Assembly (NCBI GenBank): GCA_027405735.1
Contig: JAPEHQ010000016.1
Span: forward strand, 930,001 to 994,000
Reading direction: 5' to 3'
DNA length: 64,000 nt
Source of the DNA: Mucor racemosus
Lineage: Eukaryota; Mucoromycota; Mucoromycetes; Mucorales; Mucoraceae
The number at the start of each line of letters is the position of its first letter. Positions within the stretch are counted from its first letter, which is position 1. Both the position numbers and the translations under genes were made by a program. The notes under the pieces are model-generated. The model ran no database searches and was not told where the DNA came from. It saw nothing but the letters and a program-made list of their open reading frames with translations. Below, piece by piece: positions 11,423 through 23,200 of this stretch.

Positions 11423-13686
11423 AAATTTGAATTTTCAAAAAATTAAATTTTCATAGTTTTCAACTTTAAAATCGCATTGTTTTTTTTTTTTTTTTTTGTA
11501 TTGAAATGTATCTTTTCAAAATCGCAGTGTGTCCTTTTTTCTATGACTAACCTCATAGTAAACGTTCTTTAGGATATACCTTAGATATCGTTAGATTGAT
11601 ATAAATTGGTCACATTATGCTACCTATTCCTAAATTTATTTTATATCACACGAAAGACTCAAAAACGCGTAAAATTCACTGCTTTTCCCTTGAAAACTGG
11701 GTGTCACTTTTCATCCCTATTCTACTTTTTTTTTCACTAAATAACACCAAGAAAAAATTATATGCCAATGTACCTGAGATGTTCAGCTTTAATCCAGAAA
11801 CAAGTATCCGGAAATATCCTACTTTTTGCAGGTGGTATTAATTTTTCAGTGCTAATGTTTCATATTTTTTACGCGTATTTCACTGCTAAAGGATCGAAAA
11901 CTTTGAGGCTTCATATCTCCAGAAAAAATTAAGCTATACTAACACTCTTTAATAATAAAACTTACTTGTTTTGAAGTGTTCTATGATATGTTTAAATATA
12001 AAAAAATTCTGAGCACCTTTATTTTTTTTTTCTTTTTTTTTCGACGTTTTTGCAGTAGCTTTCAAAATATCCGTTAAATTGAGTAACAGTTTTTTTTTAC
12101 TCATGTCATTAAGCTCGTTGAGCTCTCTCAGACCCAATTTAGGGTTTTTCAAAATATTGATTTTTCGTGGAGATATTCTTAAAAATGTGTACAAAAAGAT
12201 ACCTTGATTTCTAGCATCCATTTTTCCCTTATATACCCTCATCCCAAATTCTGAAACTGAAATTTTTTTCACAAAAATCTTGTTTTCTCTACGAAAAATG
12301 CAGCTAGAAGATTCCGCAATAGCTCGACCGATAGATAATCTTTTTGTACATCATTCCAATTACTTATATGTTAAATATGTTTATCAAAATTAATGTGTAT
12401 CTTCAAAAAACCTCCAAAATTTTAATTGCATTTTACGCAAAATTTAATGTAAAATGTTTGTTTAAATTTTATTTAGATAGATGTAGAATTTAAAACTGTA
12501 CAAAAACTACTTAATACGCTAGGTCGACTTACTTTGCAGCTCATGAGCATTCAAGCAATTTTGTTTTTTTTATCATTTTTCGTCCATTTTTGCAAATCAA
12601 TTTTAGAACCCCGTGATGATAGGTTTTAAGCTGTGATAAAAACTATTATTTTAATTATCTCGACAAAAAATCAATGTTTTTTGCTAAAACAAAAAATGCA
12701 GAGTAGCAATCAATTAGATCTATCTTGTGAATACAGAAATTAGGCCCTGGATAATGAGTTTTAAGTTACAAAATAATAAACTAATATTTACAACTGTAGA
12801 AAACAAAGAAAAAAACCCCCCATCCTTGTGAATAATATTGATCCAATTAATCTCCAATTATACATTATGGTAAATTTAAATATATCCTGCATAAAAATAT
12901 ATATTTCTACTTTCACAGATCACTGTGAATTGAGAAACCCATCAGCAAAACATGCTATTTCTGTCCAAATTAAAACCACGTGCTGTGTCGTATATTTTCA
13001 TGTTTGATAAATAATACTTGATAAAGAAGAATATGAGTAAAAGAGAATGAGTAATGAATCATTTCTTCAACTGTAGAATAAAAACAAGATATCGTTTATT
13101 TAGATATATTGTATATTGATTTGATATTGAAATCCTGAGATGTAATTTAAGGCACTATTGAATCATTAGAGCTGTTTGATGGTAATCTATGGAAGGAAAT
13201 AGATCAACCATAATTTAACCATGCTTGCAGAGCTTATGAGTTGTCTTGTTTCAATGTTGCGCTAAATATGTTTGGATATTGATTTGATAGCTATTTGATT
13301 AACTAACCGCTGGGATGAAATAATATGATGTCATAATTGAGGTCCAAACCTTCTTATTAATTGCTCCTGGATATACTTAGTACGCTAGGAGTTTCCTATT
13401 TATAATATCCGATATCACGTCTTTGCGATTCAATGCATGTTGTAGCCAATATATTGTAAGATGGATTGGTACTGCAGAAAGTGATAGTGTATGGAACTTG
13501 GTGGAATACAAAATGCATGATGATAAATACTAAATTGACGGAAGCTACATACCTTTAGGCATCATTCTCAAGATCTTACATATAAAGTTTTTCTTGAGTG
13601 AAGAGTGATACGCCTTTAATAATATTGTTCATGCAATAGTAATTACCCTGAAGTCCATTATTAAGGATAAATTAAAGTTGGTGACA
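11423..13686 (+). repeat. long dispersed repeat, copy A (about 2.26 kb)
   Basis: Copy A of a family seen four times in this window, always in the same orientation. It starts around AAATTTGAATTTTCAAAAAA and ends near GTTGGTGACAA; copy C (36582-38805) shares both ends. Landmarks: ATTGGTCACATTATGCTACC near 11607, TTATATGCCAATGTACCTGAGATG near 11757, GTGGAGATATTCTTAAAAATG near 12169, GGCACTATTGAATCATTAG near 13151. Short open frames occur on both strands (11617-11841 plus, 11949-12272 minus), and their translations are recognisable in other copies, but stops differ between copies. No transposase, reverse transcriptase or terminal inverted repeat was recognised. Confidence 0.85.
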
Positions 13687-14003
13687 AGTAGCGTTCGCAA
13701 AATGACCGAGCCCAAGCGAGCGCAAGCAGTTTCAGCAAGCATTTACCAAGTCTAAAATATTTGAAAGTTACTCAAGCAAGCCCGAGCCTAAGCAACGGCT
13801 CGTCGAGCAGTTGTATATCGAGCATTCTTAGTTTTGACAGCAAGCAAGAGAGCATGAATCAAGCATTACCTAATTTTTCAAAGAGTCAAGCAAATCCGAG
13901 TGCATGCGCAAGCATGGTGCTATATATTTTCAGCCTAATATTGGTTCAAAATGCGATGCATTTTGACATTTTTAAAGTTAGAATCATGTAAATTGAATAA
14001 ATA
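13687..14003 (+). mobile_element. CAAGC-rich element, left fragment
   Basis: This sequence is unusually dense in AAGC, GCAAGC and CGAGC words (for example CCGAGCCCAAGCGAGCGCAAGC near 13707) unlike the AT-rich surroundings. The same composition resumes at 15642-15913 on the other side of the Tc1/mariner element, so the two parts are best read as one element split by that insertion. Subterminal CGAGC-type repeats resemble those of small hAT-like elements here (24376-24862). The possible ends TAGCGTTCGC (13689) and GCTCGCACTG (ending ~15904) are weakly inverted, but no target duplication was found. Confidence 0.5.
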
Positions 14004-15639
14004 CAGTGAGTCGCAAAACCCTTTCAATGATTTGGAAATTTGAATGAAAATAACCATAACTTTCTCAGTTTCAATCGGAGATACACTAAATTTCTATTTT
14101 AAGTAATTCAAACGTTTTTAAATTATTTTCAAAAAGTCCGATCTAATTAATTAAAGTTCCGCAAAAACTATGCAAGTTTAAAAAAAGGTATATCATTGAA
14201 AGGGTTTTGCACGCACAGGCTTAAAATTACAATTTTGTAACCCCTAACTTGTACATTAACGCTGGATATCTTATAAAACAGAGAAATATGCGAAAAATAT
14301 ATGAGATGTTTTTCAACTTTTACCCTGCCTTTTTCACTAGTAGTTTCAAGCAAAATCATGAAGATGAAAACTGTATCGGATGCCAAACGTAATGACGTTA
14401 TCTCTCTGTTAAATTCAGGCCATACCGTATCGAAAATTGCTCGTCATGTAGCTGTTAGTCAAGCCACAGTATGTCGTATTGAAAAAAAGGCCTATCCTGA
14501 CCGAGAAAAACTTAAAGGAGGCCAATCATCTAAGCTGACTACTGTGGATAAGAGATATTGTGTCCATAAAATCACCAAAGGTGGCTTGGATAATGCGGTA
14601 CAAGCCAAAAAAGAGCTTCATCGTAATTTACACGTTAATGGCAGTGCGAATACTGTACTAGGGCTCTTCGGGATAATGGTTTAGGCGCATTACCTAAGAT
14701 AAAAAAGCCAGAAATTAGTGATGAAAATGCAAAGGATCGCCTCCGCTGATGTAAAAACAGAATTGATTGGACTTTGGATGACTGAAACCGTGTTATATCT
14801 ACTGATAAGGCTAGAATTAATTGTTTTAACTCGGATGATCGAATTTGGTGCTGGAAAAGAGACAGCGAGGAGATAAAACCTAAGCATACCAAAAAACAAG
14901 AAAAATGGAGATGGTCGTATCATGATTTGGAGCTCTATTTCTTGGTCTGGTGTCGTTTGGTTGTCCAAGGTCGAAGGTAATATGAACTCCAACCTATACA
15001 GAACTATTATTGATGATGATGTGGAGAAATCCATTGACGATATGTGTCAAAAATTGAAGTTGCATCGTAATTAGGTTATCCTTCAATAAGACAACGATTC
15101 TAAGCACACCTCTAATTTAATGAAAGACGACTTCAAAACAAAAAAATATGAAGTAATGTTATGGCCAACGCAATTTCCATACCTTAATCCCATTGAAAAT
15201 ATGTGGAGGTTATTGAAAATCCGCCTAAACGAATACGATACATCCCCAAAAGGGATGAATGATATTTGGGACAGAACTCAAGAGATTTGGTATGACAACA
15301 TAACAGTTGGGGAATATCAAAAAGTTATTTTGAGTATGCCTCATTGTGTAAAAGCTTGTATTAAAGCAAAAGGTTACGGTATTGATTATTGACTGCATTT
15401 AAATAAGTTTCAATTTTCTTTTGATAATGCGTGCAAAACCCTTTCAATGATGTACCTTTTTTTAAACTTGCATAGTTTTTGCGGAACTTTAATTAATTAG
15501 ATCGGACTTTTTGAAAATAATTTAAAAACGTTTGAATTACTTAAAATAGAAATTTAGTGTATCTCCGATTGAAACTGAGAAAGTTATGGTTATTTTCATT
15601 CAAATTTCCAAATCATTGAAAGGGTTTTGCGACTCACTG
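14004..15639 (+). mobile_element. Tc1/mariner element with 212-bp inverted repeats and TA target duplication
   Basis: A 1636-bp element bounded by TA dinucleotides (14002-14003 and 15640-15641), beginning CAGTGAGTCGC and ending GCGACTCACTG. The inverted repeats are 14004-14215 and 15428-15639 and appear nearly identical (one difference noticed). Each repeat has the word GCAAAACCCTTTCAATGAT at its outer end and the same word inverted at its inner end, so each arm is itself bounded by an inverted pair. The interior encodes a broken Tc1-type transposase (14358-15392). It interrupts a CAAGC-rich element whose halves lie on either side, so it is the younger of the two. Confidence 0.93.
14358..15392 (+). 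pseudogene. Tc1-family transposase, inactivated
   Basis: The N-terminal part (14358-14684) is open and contains a helix-turn-helix (SGHTVSKIARHVAVSQATVCRI) and basic linker typical of Tc1/mariner DNA-binding domains. The frame then breaks: matching transposase sequence continues in other frames, with in-frame stops near 14750, 14780 and 15075. The C-terminal part is open at 15120-15392 and includes FPYLNPIENMWRLLK, which carries the final glutamate of the DDE triad. A candidate second aspartate lies in DNDSKH just upstream (~15090), after a stop. Several independent lesions mean it cannot make a full transposase; the inverted repeats are intact enough to be mobilised in trans. Confidence 0.88.
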
Positions 15640-15641
15640 TA

Positions 15642-15913
15642 CTCCCTGCGTTACATGCTTGCTTACTTGATTTGAAAGCAGACAAGCAAGCAGATTTAAA
15701 CACATGCAAGCAAGCCTATTTTAATTTGAAGCAATTTGAGTAAGCATACAAGCAAGCTTTCAATGTTTTCGTCGAGCGCCAAGCAGGAAATTGCTTAAAA
15801 ATTTAATCAAGCAAGCCAAAAAAGCCAGCACTAACTTAAAAAAAGCGCAATTCAAGCGAGCCCGAGCATAGGGCTCGCTCGCTTGCTTATTATGCTCGCA
15901 CTGTTCAATTGCA
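15642..15913 (+). mobile_element. CAAGC-rich element, right fragment
   Basis: Continuation of the CAAGC-rich element after the Tc1/mariner insertion, with dense GCAAGCAAGC-type words and a strong local palindrome near 15855-15890 (GCGAGCCCGAGCATAGGGCTCGC). The right boundary is placed near GCTCGCACTG at ~15904, by compositional change. No coding capacity. Confidence 0.5.
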
Positions 15914-18024
15914 ATCATTACCTCTCTATAATCTCATAATAAAACGGTACTTTTTCGCTTGATTAATTTTATACTTTTTACCTTTCAATAAATTACTGGT
16001 ATGAGATAAAATACTGACATAACATATATATAACTGCTTGTTCGAAATTAAATTTTGAAGTTACACTTAAAGCATAGTAGATATATAAATAACATACCTT
16101 GATTTTATTACGAATTAACAGCTGTTTTTAAAGGAGTTTGTCACACGTTTTTAGAAAAAATACCTCTTCCTCTGCTTAAAAAAAATAAAGCATATGGAAA
16201 AATGCTCGTAGTCAATGAATATTAATCCAAATGGGCCGAAGGTTTTAAAATACATACTACAGCTGTAAAAATATCCAGATTCATTATTTTAACTCCTCAT
16301 AGATTTGCTGGTTACATTGTACGGATCAAAATACCCACTTTTTTCAATTGCGGTTTTTTGCCTAGCAGATCATTTCAAAATAGAGATAGTGTTAAATCAG
16401 CCGAAACATGCATACACGGCAACTACGCAAATTAATAAGTGAACGTCCTCTTTATGTATTTCTTGGTAAAATCCTTATCGAAATCGTTATATTTTCAAAT
16501 AAGCCTCAACTCCAGGTATGGGGATAGTGCCAAATTTGGCGATCCAAATTTCAGTGGTGTTTAAATGCGTTATCAACTTTGAAACCATCTTTCTAGAACT
16601 CAAATTAACGCTTTATAAAGTAAAATAATAACTAAATATGATCACGCAAACCCTTTTGCACTTTTATATTATGTAAAAACTTGACTAAAGAAAAAGCTTC
16701 ATTAACAGTCAAATAATAAACTGAATATTCTATGTATCAATATTTTTTATGAGGATTACTTGAGGCGTGTCAAGAGGCATGTCAGTTATGTATACAATTT
16801 CTGAATCCTAGTTTTTTTAGATTATTTGACTGAAGAAACTGCATTTTTTTTGCCGGATATTTCCAGAGCAAATTCCGTGTTACGGCCACAAAAATAAGCG
16901 CTTTAATACAAATCAAAATAAAATACAACTTTTTTGTTCTGTTCTCGTAAGCTAGATGAATTAAATAAAGTATATAAGTATACCTATAATATTCAATATA
17001 CATCCTCAATTAGGCATATTTCTACTGAATACTGAAATAATCCAAAAAGTAGCATTTTCAAAGGATTGTTTTACGTACTTTTTGAAATAAATCTGAAGCT
17101 CGAAATTAGTCAAAACTGTTTCTTGGATCATATATCTTGTTTTTACATTTTTATCCCAAATTTTTGGGATGATGAAAAACATGATAAACATCGACGACCT
17201 CTCCATAAGCTGTTACAGTTCTAAAATTGCTTGATCGAAAAGCTTACTATCCGGCTCGCACTATTCCTGAATGTAGTATAAATAGCAATAGTAAATCATT
17301 AATAGCACAAGCACCATCTTTTTACACCTCTCCACCTGTTTCCAATCTCATTTGTCGGTTTTTGAGGATATTAAACAGCCAATTTTGAATCCAATTCCAT
17401 TTCTAACTCATATTAAAATGTAATTCTTATAAATAGTCTTTTAAGCCAAGACCTAGAAGTTCGGGGTTCTTTCTTTTACCATTAGGTTTTCTAGTAATAA
17501 ATCCTACGTTCTCCATGATAAATGTTAATAGTCTTTATTATTAATCTTTCTATAAATAAGATTGTATGTATCCATAACCTCTCGTCATTGAATAAAGTTA
17601 TATATTTGAATACCAATCCATTTGCTCTCCCTCATCGCTGGTTTTTCCTTCCGTAATAAAGAAAAAATTCGTTGATTTCGCTTAATCGACATGTTGACCC
17701 CGAAAATGGGATCTTTATCTCTATCCCCTACACACCACCTTCTACATATCCTCTACATCTTCTACATATACTAAGGCAAAAATGACTCTAGTTTTTTGAA
17801 AAATCATGTTATTTGTAAAAATCACGCTTAAAAAAATAAACATGTGTCATTTTTTTCTAAGAAAAAAAACTGAAATACATAGAGTGGCGTCTGTATAATC
17901 AACTCATGTTTTTTTATTTACTATTTAATACAATAAAGAGGTATACGGTATATCAACTAATGAAGATTGTCATTTGATTATTTTTGAGAATTTCACGCGG
18001 AACGTGAAATCGCATTATTATTCA
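15914..18024. other. gene-free AT-rich stretch with repeat fragments
   Basis: No gene recognised. Part of it (about 16045-16250) matches 34865-35400 inside the mosaic repeat copy B, for example TGAAGTTACACTTAAAGCAT near 16058 against TGAAGTTGCACTTAATGCGC, and AATATTAATCCAAATGGG near 16220, so it holds an older or different member of the dispersed repeats. The small open frames at 16782-17206 (minus) have no recognisable content. Confidence 0.5.
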
Positions 18025-18244
18025 TGAAATGTCAAAAGAGTCTATATAAATAATCTTGCCAGAATATTACACTTTTATTAACAATACATCCTTTGGATGT
18101 ATTTATATACATTAATTATAACTATTACTAGGGTTTTACTATCTAAGAATATGATGTAAGTCAATGATCCACATTGATTTACTGTAACACTAATTATAGA
18201 CTGTGACCTTGGATGTGAGACATAGGATGAGTATTGACATAACA
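18025..18244 (-). repeat. 3' LTR of the chromovirus
   Basis: 220 bases, identical by eye to the other LTR at 23787-24006. Just inside the element (18245-18258) the sense strand reads G-rich GGTGTGGGGTGGTG, the likely polypurine tract. It contains the perfect 9-bp inverted repeat AATACATCC-TTT-GGATGTATT at 18083-18103. Confidence 0.93.
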
Positions 18245-18550
18245 CCACCCCACACCAACATAAGAATTATGTGATAAAGATAGTTGTAGTTGTTGTAATT
18301 TGTTGTAGTTATAATTTGTGTATAGGCTGCTTGACATAACGTGAAAAAAAAAAAGAAAAAATAAAAAAAATAAAACGGCAATATTGTTGATGTATAATAA
18401 TGTACTTCTTGTTGATTGATCTTGCTCTATACATTACTATAAACTTGCAAATTAGATATTCAGGGGCAACCATTAAAAACCTCACATTTCAAAAACCCAG
18501 TGGGATAAAAGGAAATGCTAAAAGGAAAAGGTATAGCCTTCATCTAACAT

Positions 18551-20251
18551 TTAAATAACATCTTTTGCTAATAATCTTTCACGCATCTTCTTTGATTTAT
18601 CCTCGCGTGCAGCAATCTTTCTTGTATTAATTGATTTAGGAGCTTGCTTTCCTTTACCATTAGATTGCGTATTAACATCTACTCTCGCCCAATAATGTTT
18701 GATAACATCAGGAGAATCAAATGACGCTGGTGGCTCCCAAGAGTCATGATCTTCTGTGAAATTCTTCCATCTTACCAAATACTCATAATTGGGTGGAGTT
18801 CCTCTATGATTTATAATAGCTTGTACTTCATACACATCTGAGTTATCTTCCTTTGCATCATTTGTGCTGATCAACTTGATCTGCTGTGTAGGTACATCTC
18901 TAGCTAAGAATGTATCAGTTTTATCGGTAAGAATATAGCTTCCATTTTTAGTTATTCCATGTATATAAAATGGGCCTTCATAGTTAGGATCAGTTTTCCT
19001 ATTCTTATTTTCTATATTCTTGATCATTACAGTAGATCCAATTGGATAAGGTTTCTCCAAGATTCTATGTCTCTTTCTAAAGTAATTACTATCCTTATCC
19101 TGTGTCTTTAGTATTTGGTCTCTAATTGCTGGAACAATAATTCTATCAATTAAATCGAGTTTCTTTTTAAATGCTTCCACATCGATTTCTCTTTCATGAA
19201 GTGTAGGTTTATCTCCTCGATAATCCTTAAATTTATTAGGTGCTCTATGAAACATTACCATGAATGGCATCATCCCATGTAGTCTAGATCTATGTACATT
19301 TAAACTTAATGCTGTTCCATTAAGGTACAAATCCCAATCTTTACTACGACCTTCCAACATCTTTATAATTATTGTTTTTGCAGACTTTACTGCAGCTTCA
19401 CAGCAACTATTACCTTGAGGCGTAAATGGTAAACTTGCTCTATTCTCAACCTCAGCATGTTTAAGTATCTTTTCAAGTAATTTATTATGGAATTCTGCGC
19501 CTCGATCATGACCAACGATACGTGGGTAGCCGAACAATGAAAAGATAGATACCAATTCCTTTGCAACAGTAGTAGCTGATTTATCTGGAATTGCACGTAA
19601 GATAATAAATCTCGAGAATAGATCCAACACTACTAATATAAAATTATTTCCCCTTGGTGTAGTGCAATCAAATCCACCTAGATCAAATACAACATGATCC
19701 ATTATCCCTTCAGGAGCTTCTTGCTTTGGTGGATGGTAGACATGCTTAGCTAAATTGAACTGTCTGCATTTATGGCAATTTGATATATATTTCGTAATAT
19801 CTTCCCTTAAGCCCTTCCAATGCATATTCAAATCTTGGTGTATAACTTGCTCCATTGCATGAATACCGAAATGCCCAAGTAAATGTGTTTTTTCTAATAT
19901 AGTTTGCTTTTCTTCATCACTTGCAGGCGTTTCATAAACATCTAAATGACTAACGCAGAATAATAACTCTTCGTTCTTATTCTTCAATTTGTTTACATAC
20001 GCCGTCAATTTAGCGTTATTAAAAAGATTAGAGGTTTCCCTCGGAATGATTACTTTTGGTGATCCGGAGATAACGGAAGTATCGCATGAAATAAGGTTAT
20101 CATGTGCTTCCTTAAGTTTATCTTTCCCCTTATTCACAACATGTAATTTCCTCTTTTTCTTTTCTTCTACTACATTGTCTACTACATGCTTTCTCTTTCC
20201 TTTAACTTTTGTATCAATATCTTGTTTAACTAAATGCTTTTCATTAACATG
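18551..20251 (-). CDS. chromovirus integrase with C-terminal chromodomain (pol 3' part)
   Basis: Open frame of about 567 codons continuing the Gag-Pol protein after a one-base shift at 20252-20258; no ATG is needed or present at its beginning. It starts with a lysine-rich linker, then an H2C2 zinc-binding domain (HLLGHFGIHAMEQ ... CHKCR, around 19730-19900), then the DDE core: aspartate in VVFDLGG, aspartate in GHDRGAEF and glutamate in NSCCEAAVKS. The C-terminal part carries a chromodomain (YEYLVRWKNFTEDHDSWEP, near 18720-18790) and a basic tail. Chromodomains of this group direct insertion to particular chromatin. All key residues are present. Confidence 0.93.
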   Translation of the reverse strand, partial: HVNEKHLVKQDIDTKVKGKRKHVVDNVVEEKKKRKLHVVNKGKDKLKEAHDNLISCDTSVISGSPKVIIPRETSNLFNNAKLTAYVNKLKNKNEELLFCVSHLDVYETPASDEEKQTILEKTHLLGHFGIHAMEQVIHQDLNMHWKGLREDITKYISNCHKCRQFNLAKHVYHPPKQEAPEGIMDHVVFDLGGFDCTTPRGNNFILVVLDLFSRFIILRAIPDKSATTVAKELVSIFSLFGYPRIVGHDRGAEFHNKLLEKILKHAEVENRASLPFTPQGNSCCEAAVKSAKTIIIKMLEGRSKDWDLYLNGTALSLNVHRSRLHGMMPFMVMFHRAPNKFKDYRGDKPTLHEREIDVEAFKKKLDLIDRIIVPAIRDQILKTQDKDSNYFRKRHRILEKPYPIGSTVMIKNIENKNRKTDPNYEGPFYIHGITKNGSYILTDKTDTFLARDVPTQQIKLISTNDAKEDNSDVYEVQAIINHRGTPPNYEYLVRWKNFTEDHDSWEPPASFDSPDVIKHYWARVDVNTQSNGKGKQAPKSINTRKIAAREDKSKKMRERLLAKDVI

Positions 20252-23200
20252 TTTTTTTAATTAAACGCTTATCACCACTCTCCACCAGCGTATTGTATGG
20301 CCAGAAAAGACGCGACAAGGTATCAGCCAAGATATTGTTAATACCACTACAAAAGGTAATATCAAAATCCATTTCAAAAATTGTATCATAATAGTTCTCA
20401 ACCATTCGATCCAATTTAGGTTGCGAATGTAGAAATAAAATACCACGATTATCCACAAAGAGATGGAATCGTCTTCCATACAACCATTGATGGAACTTTT
20501 TAAATGCATAGACAACTGCAGCTAACTCTCGTTTGGAACTTCCCCATCTTTGCTCTGATGGACTCAAACTGCGTGCAATAAAACCAAGATATTTTATTTT
20601 ATTACCAATAACTTGATACATTGCAGCGCCAATTGCATAGGCAGAACTATCTGTAACAACACAGATTGGATAATGTAAGTTAGGCACACTCAACACTGCT
20701 GAGCTGACTAATAATTCTTGCAATTGCTTCATTAATTTAGTATGTTCTGGTGTCCATACTTTAGTAATATCAGGTGCATTTCTCAATTTATCTAGTGGTG
20801 CTGTCAACATCGACAAGCGTGGCAAATTAGAACGAAAAAAGTTAATCAATCCTAAACGTGAACTCAATTCACGGCTACTTTTAACGGTAGGTTCCCAATC
20901 CAAAACATTTGAAACCTTTCGAGGATCTAATGCTAAACCCTCACTAGATAAGCAGAAACCCAATATATAAATGCTCTTTTGCGCAATATGCAATTTTTCA
21001 GTATTTATACGTAAGTTTGCTTTAGGCAAGCGATCTATAACGATTTTAACTAGTTCTGTATGCTTTTTCAGGTCGTTTTCAGTATGTATAGTGACATCAT
21101 CTATAAAGTGAGTGGTAGTATCACTGATATCAGCAAACAAATTAGAAAGTATTTTTTGTGCGTGCGATGAGACCATGGTCAATCCGTACGAGCAGTGAGA
21201 GAAGGACCACGTCAATCCCTCCATATCAGTGAACGTCAAATACGATCTTGACGATCTGGATATTTTAAATGCATGGAAACATTGCAATAAGTCAATGACA
21301 GTATAGAGCGAATGCTTCGACATCTTACGATGCAAATCACTTATTAAAGGCAATGGAAAACGTTCAAGTTTTTCAGGATCCAACGCATTATTTATTAAAC
21401 GACAATCAATTACCACACGGTGCTCTTTTCCAGTGTATTCACCATCACTATTTTTCTTTCGTACAGTAAAAATTGGAGAATTATGAGGTGTATTAGGTTT
21501 TGCTCTTTTAATCACACCATTTTCTCGCCATTTTTCAACTTGTTTTTGAATAACAGGTCGCAATGCTTCAGCAATTGGAAATTGTCTACGACATGTATTC
21601 GCAAGTGGAGTATCTTTCTTTATGGGCAATGTAATTTCACTACCAGGAATATTACAATATGCTTTAGGACTAATACTAGTATTTGCATCAATAAATGGTT
21701 TTAATTCATTCATCATAATTTTACGTTCTTCTTCAGATTCATAAGGATCTTCATTTGGTTTATAAGGATTGGGTTCAATCTTTGGTATTTCATAACCAAC
21801 ACGATCTGACCAATCTGCTGCAATATTACCTAATGTAATACCAACTTTATACAATAAATCCATTCCAAATACGCAATGGACATCATCAAATAAATCAAAA
21901 ACTTCAAATTTTGAACGAAAAATTTTAGAACCATAATTGATTATAAGCTCTTCTTCAGTTTGACCCTTACGATCTACTACACTGTTATTTTGTGCCAATT
22001 TAATAATACCATTTTTATTGCAAATATTTAAATTTAAAAAAGAAACTAATTGTGGTGAAATTGCACTAAATGTGCAACCAGTATCCAACAAAAACCAAGT
22101 GTTGACCTTGATGCCAGCGCTTGTTTCTAAAATAACAGGTAAATAAAGAAGACCATTAGTGTTCATATTATTATTAGGCATCTTCCTAAAATAATCACTA
22201 TCAAATTGCTTACATTCACTATCAGTATCCATCTTGGATACTTCTTTTTCAGCCTTCTTTGGTGCAATGGTAGCCACAGAAAAATGTTGGCTACTTTCAT
22301 CATCAGATGAACTATCATCAGTATCCATAGTAGCAGTGGGCGTTGGTACTATAGATTTCTTGCTTTTGTTTTTGTTATATTTTATGTTTTTTGGGTCTTT
22401 CTTGCATACAGCTTTATGATCATAGGTAAATGGTGTATACCCACAATCATAGCATTTTAAAGATTGTCCACTTTTCTGATGAAATTGTCCAGCTCTTCTA
22501 GTTTGCTTTTTGTTATCAAAGCCTTTACTGTAAGGTTGCTGGCGTGGATGCTTATTATTAAACTTGTAGTGACGAGAGGAACTCTGATTACCAGATTGTC
22601 GCTGTTGAACTGCATGAATAATTCTTTGTTCGTATTCTCTCTCTTTACGACGTTTTTCCTCCTTGTAATAAGTATCACGTCTCAACAAATCATAGACACT
22701 TCTAAGTTGCGAAATAGCGTAATCCAAGGTATCTTTACCTTTTTCTCTAGATTGGGAAATGTTCAACGATACTGGACTATACAAGTCCATTTCCAAACCT
22801 TTTAACAAGTAATCGGTTAAGCTTGTATCTTCTGTGATACCTGCTAAATCTTTTAAAGTGATAAACTTGTCAATATAAGCTTCCAAGCTTTCACATTTTT
22901 CTAGCTTCAAGCTTTTCAATTTGCTTAACGCAGCCTTCTTTTCTTCGGCTTCTGAAGCGCTATACTTAGCCTTCAATTTCGCCTTGAATTGACCCCAAGA
23001 AATTGTTGGATGCTGCTCAATCAACTTTCTTGTCCAATCAGCCATGCCAGTTGACATCTTAGGCTTGATGATGCGTTTCCAATGCAACTCAACATTAATG
23101 GATCTTGATTCCAAGACATCCTCAAATTGAGTAAGACAAGCATCCATGCTTTGGAAAATAAATTTTTTTGTATTAAATTTATGGCCTTTCCATTGCATAA

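Noticed and set aside
13700..15900. CRISPR-like array suggested by repeated CAAGC words
   Set aside because: The words are short, unevenly spaced and in both orientations, in a eukaryotic context and within a transposon.
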